Assembly: GCF_000143415.4 (NCBI RefSeq)
Contig: NW_003314265.1
Span: forward strand, 3,942,660-4,006,659
Direction: 5' to 3'
DNA from: Selaginella moellendorffii
Lineage: Eukaryota; Streptophyta; Lycopodiopsida; Selaginellales; Selaginellaceae
DNA: 64,000 nucleotides
Below the pieces are notes generated by a model. That model had not been told where the DNA came from, did no database searches, and saw only the letters and a program-made list of their open reading frames with translations. The position numbers were made by a program, and so were the translations under genes. Of the stretch, positions 11,551-21,988 are shown piece by piece. The number at the start of each line of letters is the position of its first letter. The first letter of the stretch is position 1.

Positions 11551-14500
11551 TCAGACTGTTATTTTTTGCCTCCAACGCTTATACAATAATCTTGGAATTT
11601 CATCACTCTCCACACTATCAGGATTTAAACCCAATAGTAATGCCATCTCTTCTCTAATACGTCCACGCTCATGTTCAGTGGTCGAAGAACCCATCCGGTT
11701 GAGCAGATTATGGAGATGCGGATAGTGCTTGGCTAGACAATATACATGCCATAAATGATGACTGGTGTCTGTCCGATCAAATGGCTTCTGATATACCGTT
11801 CCATCTGCCATTTGGTTGATTTCTGCAGCCACCTCCTGGACTGGCCGGTTCTCTATCACCATCGCTTCAAGCCGTTTTGCAAGGTCCCCCAGAACATATG
11901 GTTTCTTCTCCCTAGTTTCCATACTGCAAGAGATGGGGTGCACTGCATATGTGTGCGTGTTCGCTGCAGTTTTAATCGGCGAGTCATCGATGATGAGGAT
12001 TTCACTTGACCTAGCAGTCCGGTTCATCACTACAGCCTCTGCCTTGACGAAGATGGGCTTGCTACCCCTCACATGGACCATAGTCAAGCAATCCTCCTGC
12101 GTTAGGAGAAAGTCAAATGGTAATATTACTCGCGTCTGATCGTGCATCATCTGTAGCAACGTTAATGCATTGTGGCGCATCATGGATGTCCAAACTCCCA
12201 ATTGCAAATTGAACCCGGCCCTCTGTTTTAAGTGTCGCATGGTCATTATTAGATCCCGCAGTTTCTCCCGTGTGATTAATGTGAATCTGTCTCTTTTGAC
12301 CAACTTGCGACCGCAGGCTTTGGAGGGTGCAGTGACATTCGAGGACGAGCCACGCTCATGGGAGAAAAGGACACCGTTCAGATCAAAAACGATACAGTAC
12401 TTTCGCCGTGACTCTGAAATGAAATGCGTTAGCATAAAAAATGGTACAAGTCAATTTTACCATCTACAATATTAGCGAATGGTGCTCCCGATGGTCGTTT
12501 AGAGGGTTTTGGTCGAGGAAACGTGAAGGGCGGAAATACTCTCCTCTGCAATGTGGGGTCAATCGCATCCGATGGCGTGTGGGCACATGCCATTTCAGCT
12601 GTAGACTCTGGTACAACTGGCTCAACAGTGGCATGGGGTGGTTCCGATGGCGTGTGATCACACGCCATTTCAGCTGGTGCCTCCGTTGGCAAAGTGGACA
12701 TGACCGAACAGGCAGCAGGGGCGGTGTAGGGAGGTTCCAACGGCGCGTAGTCAGACGATTGGGCACACGTTGGAAATGAGGATACGACCGGCTCGGCGGC
12801 TGGGGCGGCCTCATGCGGGTCCAATGGTGCCTGGTCACCGTCAGTTGGATACGTGGACAAGATTGACTCAGTGGTATGGGCAGCATCAAGTGGAGCGTGG
12901 TCAGCTTGCTTGGCGTTGATATGGATAGTAGCCTCCACCAGCTCTGATGACTTTTGCAGGCAAGTAGAGTCCACTGGCGGATCCATATGCATGTCCAAAT
13001 ATCTCCCTTCGATTGAGATGGTATCCTCCCGTGCTACTAAAAACAAACTCATTAGCACATTGAATCGACTATACTGTATTTACCATCAACTGCTATTGAG
13101 GAACTAGGATCGATATCACTTGGGCGCACTGCTGATTCTGAAGGATTGGACATACGTTTCGACCCTTGCTTGGCACTATCCTTCCTCGACACTAAAGGCT
13201 AGAGTTTGTATCTTAATTCAACTGAATAATCTCTACTTACCATTTCTTCTGCGACCTACATGGACAATGTTAGAAATGGTAAAAGGTTAGGAATGAATGT
13301 ACTATTATTTACCTGATGGTTTGTCTTGTATGACCTTCCTCCGCTGCTCTTTGGCCACCTCAGGCTGGCCATCATTGTCATCATCGTCATCGTCGTTATT
13401 GTGATCGTCACCATTGTGAGGACCATCCAAGTCCTCTTCGTCCTCCTCTTCTTCGTCCTCCTCTTCTTTGTCCTCCTCTTCGTCCTTCTGCTCTTCCTGC
13501 TCATTATCTTTCTCTGGCTCCTCATCCCCCTCTTGCATTTCTTCCATAGGCTGCTCAGGTTGGATTGCTTGTTTTTCCAGGACCATCTTGGAAAAATCAT
13601 CTGGCCGAGTCTCCATCTCAAAATACAAGACATCCATAGCCTGTTTTAGTGCGTGACCTAGGACCGTATCCTCACCCGACTGTCTTAACATGGTTTCTGC
13701 ACGTTCTTGCACCCTTCGAAGACGACGAGATGAGAAAAACGTGGCCCTGACTTGAAAAGCATCCCTCATCCATTGTACCTCTCCATTGAGATTGGGGAAG
13801 GGGAGTCCGCCATAGGAATCTGAGTCAGAAGGTGGTGACTGGCTCCTTTCACTCAGCCCTTGATCTGCAATGAATGGCATGAGCACACACGCCATAACCG
13901 CGAGGCATTACCTATCATCTTTTCGTTGCCCTTCTTCCTGTTCGAATCAAACGCCTCTGATCCCGACGACTGTCCAACGTGCTTTCGCTTTTTATGACCA
14001 CTGTCAGTTTGAGCTTGGCTGGTGCTTGCCTGTTTTGCCTTTGAAGAAGTGTCTCCTGCAAGGAATGGCATGAGACCACATGCCATTGCAAATATAATTT
14101 GTACCTCCTTTTTTCCTATTGCTTGTCTGTTTGTCCTTCTTCGACGCGCCACCAGTGCGCTTTTCAGTCCTCGTGTCTGAATATTCACAACGATCTATAA
14201 TCAAAATGGCATGAGGCCTCACGTGACCTTACCTTGTGCAGGTTGTGACCTCGGCCTAACATCAGTAGCTGTTAACGCCGTTTCAGCATCTGGGGGTGGC
14301 CACGCTCCTGCATACAGAGCTTGTGAGATAACATTTAAACTTAAAGTGCGTACTCACCAGGTTCATAGAGAAGATACTGTTTTTCTTTGGCAACTGTAAT
14401 TATATGCTCCATTGAAGTCACCTCTTCAATGGAGTTTGTCACCGCAACACACGGGACACCCTTGAGTAGTGCGGCTCGAAAGAATAGTCCGCCGCAGTTG

Positions 14501-17009
14501 TACTCGACAACGCATTTGCCCTTGGAGTCACCCGCTATTGCGTTGAAGACCCAGGTGAGCATTTCCCATGCTGCACCTGGAGCTTTCTTTGGATTCGAAA
14601 GCTCCATAGCCGTCTTCAGTTCCTCAGGCACGGGTAAATTGACCTCCCTCAGATCAATTCGATCGGCTTTGTTGAACGAAGCTGGGAAGTCACTCCAGTC
14701 CCACTCTGCTGCAGGACCAATAACAAGGGCGACTGTGAAGATGCGGACATTCGTCGGTATCTTCTTCTTAGCCATTATCCCATGGATCTCCCGCATCTCC
14801 TTGCCTTTCAACCGAGCCTTCACCTCGTTCAAGGCCTTCCAGAACTTGTGATAGGATTCGGAGTCGTAGATCATATAGTGGACTGAAGATTCCACCTCCG
14901 CAAGTCCCACCATTAAGTCAATGATGGAGCTGACTTCGTCTGCATGAGTGATCTCCTCGTTTGTGAAGTCCATCACACAAAAGATGTTCTTGACCTGCTC
15001 ATCTCCGCGGGAAACGATACTCCTCCACCTTTGATCCTCATCCGAATTCACGTATACCCGGTAAGGTTCTCGATAGGCCTCTGCTACGGGGTCGAGCTGT
15101 TTCTGAAGCCGGCGGTCGACATCCCTCTTAATGAAATTTGGATACTGATCCAACTTCTCAGCTTTACTTTTCGTGGCATCCCGCAGCAGATCGATGAACT
15201 TGGGGGCCCCCTTCACGTACTCGTCGATGTCTTCATTTGACAAGTCCAGCTCTTCCATCATCTCTTGCGTGCTGTCGATGCTCACCCTCGCCACGGCCAC
15301 TTGCTCGAAGATCCAATCCTTCAATAGCGCACGAGCTCTCAGAGTCGTGCACAAGTCCTCGTATGTCACAATATGGCCGGGAGTCATTTTGGTCTTGTTG
15401 AAGACTACCTCACCACGTAGAAGAGCATTAGCCACTGTCAGAAGGTTGTCGTCGTCTAGAGACCGCGAGAAACGCAAGGCGTTGAGCTTCAAATCTTTGG
15501 GCTTCCGGCCGTCCTCCACACCCATTGAGTTTAGCAACTCCCCGTCATGGTACCTCCTCAGCACATCTACCCATTTGTCAAAAACAACTTTTGTCGCGAG
15601 TAGAATGTTATGGATGCTGAGTGTGTCATTGACCCCCAGTGTTTTCGAGAGAAGACTCGAGAATTCCTGCAATGGAAATGGCGTGAGGCCACATGCTATG
15701 CCACATGCAACGAGGCTTACCTGCCAGGCGCTAGTTGCTAGTGCACGTCCTTGTCCTGGTTTTTGTGGCTTCTTCAGTTGAACCCAGAGCTTCCGTGTTC
15801 GTGCCAATGTCTCGTGCAGACCCGATTTGTAGCACGTTTCTTGCTTGACATTCTGCGCGTGGGAGATGTATATGATAGATCGGAGGGGCGAGTTGCCTTT
15901 TATCAGGCGGACAACTCTTGTCTTGAAGACTTTCTTCACCTCCTCGCCCACCATAATATCCACAACTATCTGTTGCATCGCCAAGCTAGAATGCTGCCCG
16001 GAGACGGCATAGAACCGGATGTTCTGATCGTCCAACACCTTCCTATTGATCAAGTCTGGAAACCTTGTCTCGCCCTTCATTGTTCGGTAGTAGGGGATCA
16101 CGTCTGCGATGTCGGGTGTTACTGGACTTGCCAGCATCTTCTGCTTCAGTTTCTCCACCCACTCATCAGATACTAGCCTGTGGTTGTATTTGCTTTGGAT
16201 CTCGATACGGCTCACGTCGATTGTATATACTTTGTTGGAATAGTAACAAGTACTATTATCTGCGACGATTTTTGCTGCCTCTTCTTGCTCTTTCTGCTCT
16301 TTGTGGCTCTTCTTTTTGGTGGGTGTAGTGTTCGAACCCGAGGCAATGGCATCACCGAGTAGCTTCTTTTTTGGAGCAGCAGAGTCGGACGTCGGCTTGA
16401 GCTTGACCACCCTTTTCTGCTTCGGGGTAGTTTCCAGATCAACCCCCTTCCCCTTCGCTTCGCAAACTGGAGGCACTCTCAACGGCTCAATGTTGGAATA
16501 TAGTTTTTGAACATCGCCGTAGGTGAGGTCCGTGGATTCCATGTGATCTTCATAGACCCGCAACGTCTTTGAAATTGTGGGCCTTCTGGACAACCTCTCC
16601 CTAGCTCCCTCTAGGAATTCCTCATAGCCGCTGCCCCCCTCCGGGAAGCCGCTAGGATGTGCAAGGTGGATCTTGAAGGCGGACGCTGTCTCTACCACAA
16701 GTGCCAGTCCATATTCTTGCATGGAACTGCATGGAGTGTCTGTCACTTGGATGAGGATCCCCATGCATTCTTTTCTCCCACCATCTGTGTTGTACAGCAT
16801 CAGATCCTCGCCTTCCATCCCGAAAGTCCAACTGGTGAGCTCCTCCCCCTTCTCTGCATCCACATTGACAGTGGCTGGAAGAAGAACGCAATTCCTCGCC
16901 TGTTCAAAAATGCACAACAATTAGAGCTGACAGATGAAAAGCTAGCAGCTGGAAATAACGTGAGGCCACACGCCATTCACCACTGCATCAGATGTCTTGA
17001 GGCTGCATC
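11551..17009 (-). CDS. Transposon-borne ParB-like / acidic / HAD-phosphatase-like protein (spliced; 5' end unresolved)
   Basis: Exons that join in one frame: 16981-17009, 15721-16899, 14358-15666, 14233-14319, 14105-14194, 13912-14055, 13313-13864, 13241-13255 (15 nt), 13084-13191, 12461-13033, 11551-12413. From 16899 they sum to 4920 nt (1639 codons plus stop). Introns are 38-81 nt; several have CTAAC-type branch points. All exons between 14319 and 12461 are multiples of three bounded by phase-1 introns. Protein order: a possible sensor-like N-terminal region; a Lys-rich stretch near residue 170; a ParB/Srx-like segment (RIEIQSKYNHRLVSDEW to FYAVSGQHSSLAM); a long helical region; an acidic run at about 13380-13530; a Pro-rich region with repeated EMAC-HTPS units; and a C-terminal HAD/FCP1-like domain (CIVFDLNGVLFS, GVWTSMMRHNA, IIDDSP). 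The first DxD aspartate is kept, but the second is Asn. ATG and first exon(s), probably 17.14-17.59 kb, are not resolved. Function unknown; nucleic-acid binding is inferred from the ParB-like part. Confidence 0.72.
12647..12668. repeat. Perfect 22-bp palindrome inside a coding exon
   Basis: This motif copy is fully self-complementary (half-site ATGGCGTGTGA). On the minus strand it encodes part of EMACDHTPSE in the Pro-rich region. The neighbouring copy at 12572-12593 encodes EMACAHTPSD. The protein repeat is therefore a translated DNA motif. Confidence 0.9.
15667..15720 (-). other. 54-nt intron carrying the palindromic motif (in frame)
   Basis: On the minus strand the sequence runs GTAAGCC ... 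CATTGCAG. The length is a multiple of three and no stop is present, so a simple ORF call would wrongly keep 18 residues. A motif copy sits at 15678-15699. Five other introns of this gene also hold the motif (13865-13911, 14056-14104, 14195-14232, 16900-16980, 17010-17138). Confidence 0.75.
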
Positions 17010-17339
17010 CTAAGATGGCGTGAGGCTACACGCCATCTGTAACCGGACTGCACTCGAGAGCCCAATCGGTGCATGCCAATGTTGCTACTGAATGGCATGT
17101 GGCCTCATGCCATTTTCTACTTCGTCTAAAAGACTTACCATTTGAAGCCGAATGGAGGCCGTGACAATCGAGGCCGGACTCGCTGGCGAATGTGCACTGT
17201 GTGTGCAGCGGATCGTAGCAGCAAGGCTACTCTGCCACTTACAGTTGGAGAGTGGTGCTGAAATCTCCCGGGACGCCAAGTGGGCTGCGTGTGGGTGGTG
17301 GAGTGGGCGGCGGAGTTGGCGGCGAAGTTACAAACTGGG

Positions 17340-17530
17340 TGTGTCTTGAGGTGGACGCCGATGCACACGAGCGCGATGCGAGCGCGAGTGTGATGCAAGC
17401 GCGAGTGGACACCGATGCACACGAGAAACCTGTAGAGAAGTGAGCGTGATCGCGAGTGGGAGCGCGATGCGAGCGGGAGCGCGAGTGTGATGCGAGCGCG
17501 AGCGCGAGTGTGCGAGCGCGAGTACAAAGC
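17340..17530. repeat. GAGCG-type low-complexity tract (left)
   Basis: Imperfect tandem units of the GAGCGCGA / GATGCGAGC type lie just upstream of the minus-strand gene. A similar tract lies upstream of the plus-strand gene at 21430-21640. It could be a GC-rich bidirectional promoter or 5' UTR for that gene. It reads open on the minus strand (Arg/Ser/His-rich) but shows no protein-like signature. Confidence 0.6.
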
Positions 17531-17539
17531 AAAATGCAA

Positions 17540-18150
17540 AACCTAACCTCACACGCGCGAAATGTCACAACGGTTGGTAATCCCGCCACGTCATCATTCC
17601 TCGGACTTGGGCGCCACCATTAATTTCTGGATTGCCACGCGCATGCAAGCACGCAAAATCCAAAAGAAATCCGCAACGTCATCATTCCTCGGACTGCATG
17701 CACGCGAAATCCAAAAGAAAGATCATGATTGGGATATCATTTAATACCCTCGCTATATTTATACCATGCATGATTGGATATTCCAAAGCATCTTGTATTT
17801 CCAAAAATGGCAGATGTTCAGCTAAATAAAGAAATTCTATCTGTTTCTATTTTTCTCTCAAATCAATATTATAGTGTGTGGGCTCATGCAATTTTGAACC
17901 AAAGAAACCCAAAAAACGTTGGACCCAAAATATTTTGAAAAAACCCAAAAAACCCTAAATATTTTAAACCCAAAAATCCAGGCGTCCTGTGGCGTTATTC
18001 CTTGAATGGCGTGTGGGCGCATGCCATTTTCAGGGCCAAATGCTGAATGGAGAAAAATTCCCTTTCAGTGCAAATGCTGCAAGAGGCAGATGCCGAGCAC
18101 AAAGGACTGTAACTACCTCACATGACACAGATAAACTTTTCTCTATTTGG
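17540..18150. other. Transposon interior spacer with a worn copy of the tandem unit
   Basis: No gene is recognised. From about 17820 to 18060 the sequence is a diverged version of the start of the 943-bp unit (GTGTGGGCTCATGCAATTTTGAACC block, then the palindromic motif at 18006-18027). ATCCAAAAGAAA occurs three times between about 17655 and 17725. Confidence 0.55.
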
Positions 18151-20980
18151 CAAAGATAAACTTTATAGCGTGTGGGCTCATGCAATTTTGAACCCAAAAA
18201 ATGCACCAAAAAATTCTCGGCGTCATCTGGCATTATCTCTTGAATGGCGTGGGGCCGCATGCCATTTTCAGGGGCACATAGGAGTATATTCCTAGGATAT
18301 TCTGACACGCGCGAGATTTTTTTGAGTTTTCTGGAGATCCAACCGTTAGATCGCAACTAGATTTTACAGAATGGTATACAATGTCTTTCTTGATGACTCT
18401 GCAAAGAAGCATCTCGATCGGACACCACATGAGACCACACGAGCCTTACAATGTTTCAGGGGCATTTGCCATAGATCCGACCGTTATTTTGCTCCAAGAT
18501 TTTACAGTTTGGTGTGCATTGACCTTTCCATCGACACTGCAAAGGGACATCACAATCAGATGCGGGATCACAAGAAACTAACTTCACTAACTCTGGTTTC
18601 ACCAAGATCTACGTAAGGAGTTATGAAATGAAAGGACCCTCTCTATTAAAATGTGTTTATGGTCCTAGGGGCATTGTGACATATCAAAGGATTTTGCATC
18701 AAGTTCTGTATTTGCATGTTTATCAAGCTACTGAATTGCTAAACCCTAAACCCTAAACCCTAAACCCTAAACATGTGGCAAATGCTGCGTGAAGAAAGAT
18801 GCCCTTTCTGGGCAAATGCTGTAAGAGGCAGATGCCGAGCAGATGTATCTCAGGCTAGCGAAGGGGACGAACGAAAGCTAGCTATAAACATGACGGGATG
18901 CAAATAGATTACTAGGCTGGTCCTACGAAAATCAAAAACCATAATTGAAAACATTGAAAATGCAAAAAGAAAGGTTTATAATATTTTTGAATTTTAGGCA
19001 ACCAAAGGAATGTAAGTAGGGCATGTGTTTGTAAGTTTAAAAATGCCTCAACCACTTAAATTCCCAAGTAAATAAAGCTGTTTCTATTTTTGGTACAGGT
19101 AAACTTTATAGCGTGTGGGCTCATGCAATTTTGAACCCAAAAAATGCACCAAAAAATTCTCGGCGTCATCTGGCATTATCTCTTGAATGGCGTGGGGCCG
19201 CATGCCATTTTCAGGGGCACATAGGAGTATATTCCTAGGATATTCTGACACGCGCGAGATTTTTTTGAGTTTTCTGGAGATCCAACCGTTAGATCGCAAC
19301 TAGATTTTACAGAATGGTATACAATGTCTTTCTTGATGACCCTGCAAAGAAGCATCTCAATCGGACACCACATGAGACCACACGAGCCTTACAATGTTTC
19401 AGGGGCATTTGCCATAGATCCGACCGTTATTTTGCTCCAAGATTTCACAGTTTGGTGTGCATTGACCTTTCCATCGAAACTGCAAAGGGACATCACAATC
19501 AGATGCGGGATCACAAGAAACTAACTTCACTAACTCTGGTTTCACCAAGATCTACGTAAGGAGTTATGAAATGAAAGGACCCTCTCTATTGAAATGTGTT
19601 TATGGTCCTAGGGGCATTGTGACATATCAAAGGATTTTGCATCAAGTTCTGTATTTGCATGTTTATCAAGCTACTGAATTGCTAAACCCTAAACCCTAAA
19701 CCCTAAACCCTAAACATGTGGCAAATGCTGCGTGAAGAAAGATGCCCTTTCTGGGCAAATGCTGTAAGAGGCAGATGCCGAGCAGATGTATCTCAGGCTA
19801 GCGAAGGGGACGAACGAAAGCTAGCTATAAACATGACGGGATGCAAATAGATTACTAGGCTGGTCCTACGAAAATCAAAAACCATAATTGAAAACATTGA
19901 AAATGCAAAAAGAAAGGTTTATAATATTTTTGAATTTTAGGCAACCAAAGGAATGTAAGTAGGGCATGTGTTTGTAAGTTTAAAAATGCCTCAACCACTT
20001 AAATTCCCAAGTAAATAAAGCTGTTTCTATTTTTGGTACAGGTAAACTTTATAGCGTGTGGGCTCATGCAATTTTGAACCCAAAAAATGCACCAAAAAAT
20101 TCTCGGCGTCATCTGGCATTATCTCTTGAATGGCGTGGGGCCGCATGCCATTTTCAGGGGCACATAGGAGTATATTCCTAGGATATTCTGACACGCGCGA
20201 GATTGTTTTGAGTTTTCTGGAGATCCAACCGTTAGATCGCAACTAGATTTTACAGAATGGTATACAATGTCTTTCTTGATGACCCTGCAAAGAAGCATCT
20301 CGATCGGACACCACATGAGACCACACGAGCCTTACAATGTTTCAGGGGCATTTGCCATAGATCCGACCGTTATTTTGCTCCAAGATTTTACAGTTTGGTG
20401 TGCATTGACCTTTCCATCGACACTGCAAAGGGACATCACAATCAGATGCGGGATCACAAGAAACTAACTTCACTAACTCTGGTTTCACCAAGATCTACGT
20501 AAGGAGTTATGAAATGAAAGGACCCTCTCTATTAAAATGTGTTTATGGTCCTAGGGGCATTGTGACATATCAAAGGATTTTGCATCAAGTTCTGTATTTG
20601 CATGTTTATCAAGCTACTGAATTGCTAAACCCTAAACCCTAAACCCTAAACCCTAAACATGTGGCAAATGCTGCGTGAAGAAAGATGCCCTTTCTGGGCA
20701 AATGCTGTAAGAGGCAGATGCCGAGCAGATGTATCTCAGGCTAGCGAAGGGGACGAACGAAAGCTAGTTATAAACATGACGGGATGCAAATAGATTACTA
20801 GGCTGGTCCTACGAAAATCAAAAACCATAATTGAAAACATTGAAAATGCAAAAAGAAAGGTTTATAATATTTTTGAATTTTAGGCAACCAAAGGAATGTA
20901 AGTAGGGCATGTGTTTGTAAGTTTAAAAATGCCTCAACCACTTAAATTCCCAAGTAAATAAAGCTGTTTCTATTTTTGGT
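18151..20980 (+). repeat. 943-bp tandem repeat, three full copies plus a stub
   Basis: The units are about 18151-19094, 19095-20037 and 20038-20980, with a partial fourth to about 21055. Copies differ at only a handful of positions. Each holds one palindromic motif (18244, 19187, 20130), one telomere-like (AAACCCT)4 tract and two GCAAATGCTG-type short repeats. No unit has a convincing gene; the open frames of 65-81 codons repeat with the unit. The near identity points to recent unequal exchange or gene-conversion-like homogenisation. Confidence 0.93.
18741..18768 (+). repeat. Telomere-like heptamer tract (AAACCCT)4, unit 1
   Basis: Four exact Arabidopsis-type telomere heptamers. The same tract is at 19684-19711 and 20627-20654, exactly one per 943-bp unit. 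It could act as a telo-box or be a relic of end repair. Confidence 0.92.
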
Positions 20981-21988
20981 ACAGGTAAACTTTATAGCGT
21001 GTGGGCTCATGCAATTTTGAACCCAAAAATGCACCAAAAAATGCTCGACTAGCATTATTCTTTGAATGGCGTGTGGCCTTATGTTGAGCATTATTCTTTG
21101 AATGGCGTGTGGCCTTATATTGCCATAAATGGACGTACACACACAGCGTAATTATTCCTTTACACGGCGAATAATCTTGGCGCGGATCGCTGACATGGCA
21201 TGGCAAAGTTCGAATCACTGACATGGCACAGCTGGATCGAGGCAAGGACATGATGTGACAAAGTTCAACCTCCGACAGCAAAGTCTAGAAGCTACTCAGT
21301 TTGAAATTTGTCAGAGGAATCATAAGATCTGGTTTGTCAGAGGATTTGATGTGACGTTCAAGCGTGTGTTATTTTTGAATTCTCGAACTCATTCCTAGGT
21401 CTATCATTTTTGTGCGCCGTGTTCTTGGTTCCGCTGAGCGCAGTGAGCGCTGCTTGTGTAAGCGGCGTTGTGGGCTGTGGTTTATGCGTCTACGAGCGGT
21501 TGCGGCATTGCGAGCGCCATTGCGAGCGGCAGTTTATGCGAGTGGCAGTTTGTGCGAGCGGCGCTACGAGCAGTTGCGGTGTTCCGAGCGGCGCTACGAG
21601 TAGTTGCGGTGTTGCGAGCGGCACTGTCTTTGGTGTGGCTACCGCTTCCTCTTGATATTCGGCACTTGTGCTTCCTGGTATGTTCACCATGGAATGGCTT
21701 AGGACCACATTTCGAAATGGCATGAGGCCACATGCCATCTTGGGCCCTTGCAATTTCATGGCTAGCGTATTGTCATGTATGTTTTTACTTGCCTGCAGCT
21801 GTGTGTATATCAAGATGGCATGAGGGCTCATGCCAATTTTGTGAATGCGAAATTTCACGTGGGTGTCAATAGCATGTTTGAATAATGGCATGTGGCCTCA
21901 TGCTATTGAGGTTGTTTGGTATGTTATGATTTAGGCCATTCTCCAATCATTTTTTGTATGGTCTTAACTTCTTTTCTGCACTTTCAGA
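20981..21988. other. Spacer/5' region of the transposase-like gene
   Basis: Holds the stub of the tandem array, five motif copies (21066, 21102, 21717, 21815, 21885) and a GAGCG-type tract at 21430-21640 like that at 17.4 kb. A TTTCTGCACTTTCAG acceptor-like sequence ends at 21987, one base before the transposase ATG, so a 5' UTR intron with motif copies is likely. Confidence 0.55.

Noticed and set aside
13326-13649. Hydrophobic plus-strand frame (Val/Ile/Leu-rich) that looks like a membrane protein
   Set aside because: It is the antisense of the acidic Asp/Glu codon run in the minus-strand gene.
14341-16920. The 859-codon minus-strand frame taken as a whole gene
   Set aside because: It starts at a TTG inside or next to an intron, reads through a 54-nt intron at 15667-15720, and ends in the intron at 14320-14357. 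The spliced model is better supported.
18371-20502. Repeated 65-81-codon frames in the 18-21 kb region
   Set aside because: They repeat with the 943-bp unit and show no protein signature or codon bias.
18741-20654. Chromosome end or true telomere
   Set aside because: Only four heptamers occur per tract, three times inside a tandem unit. This is interstitial.
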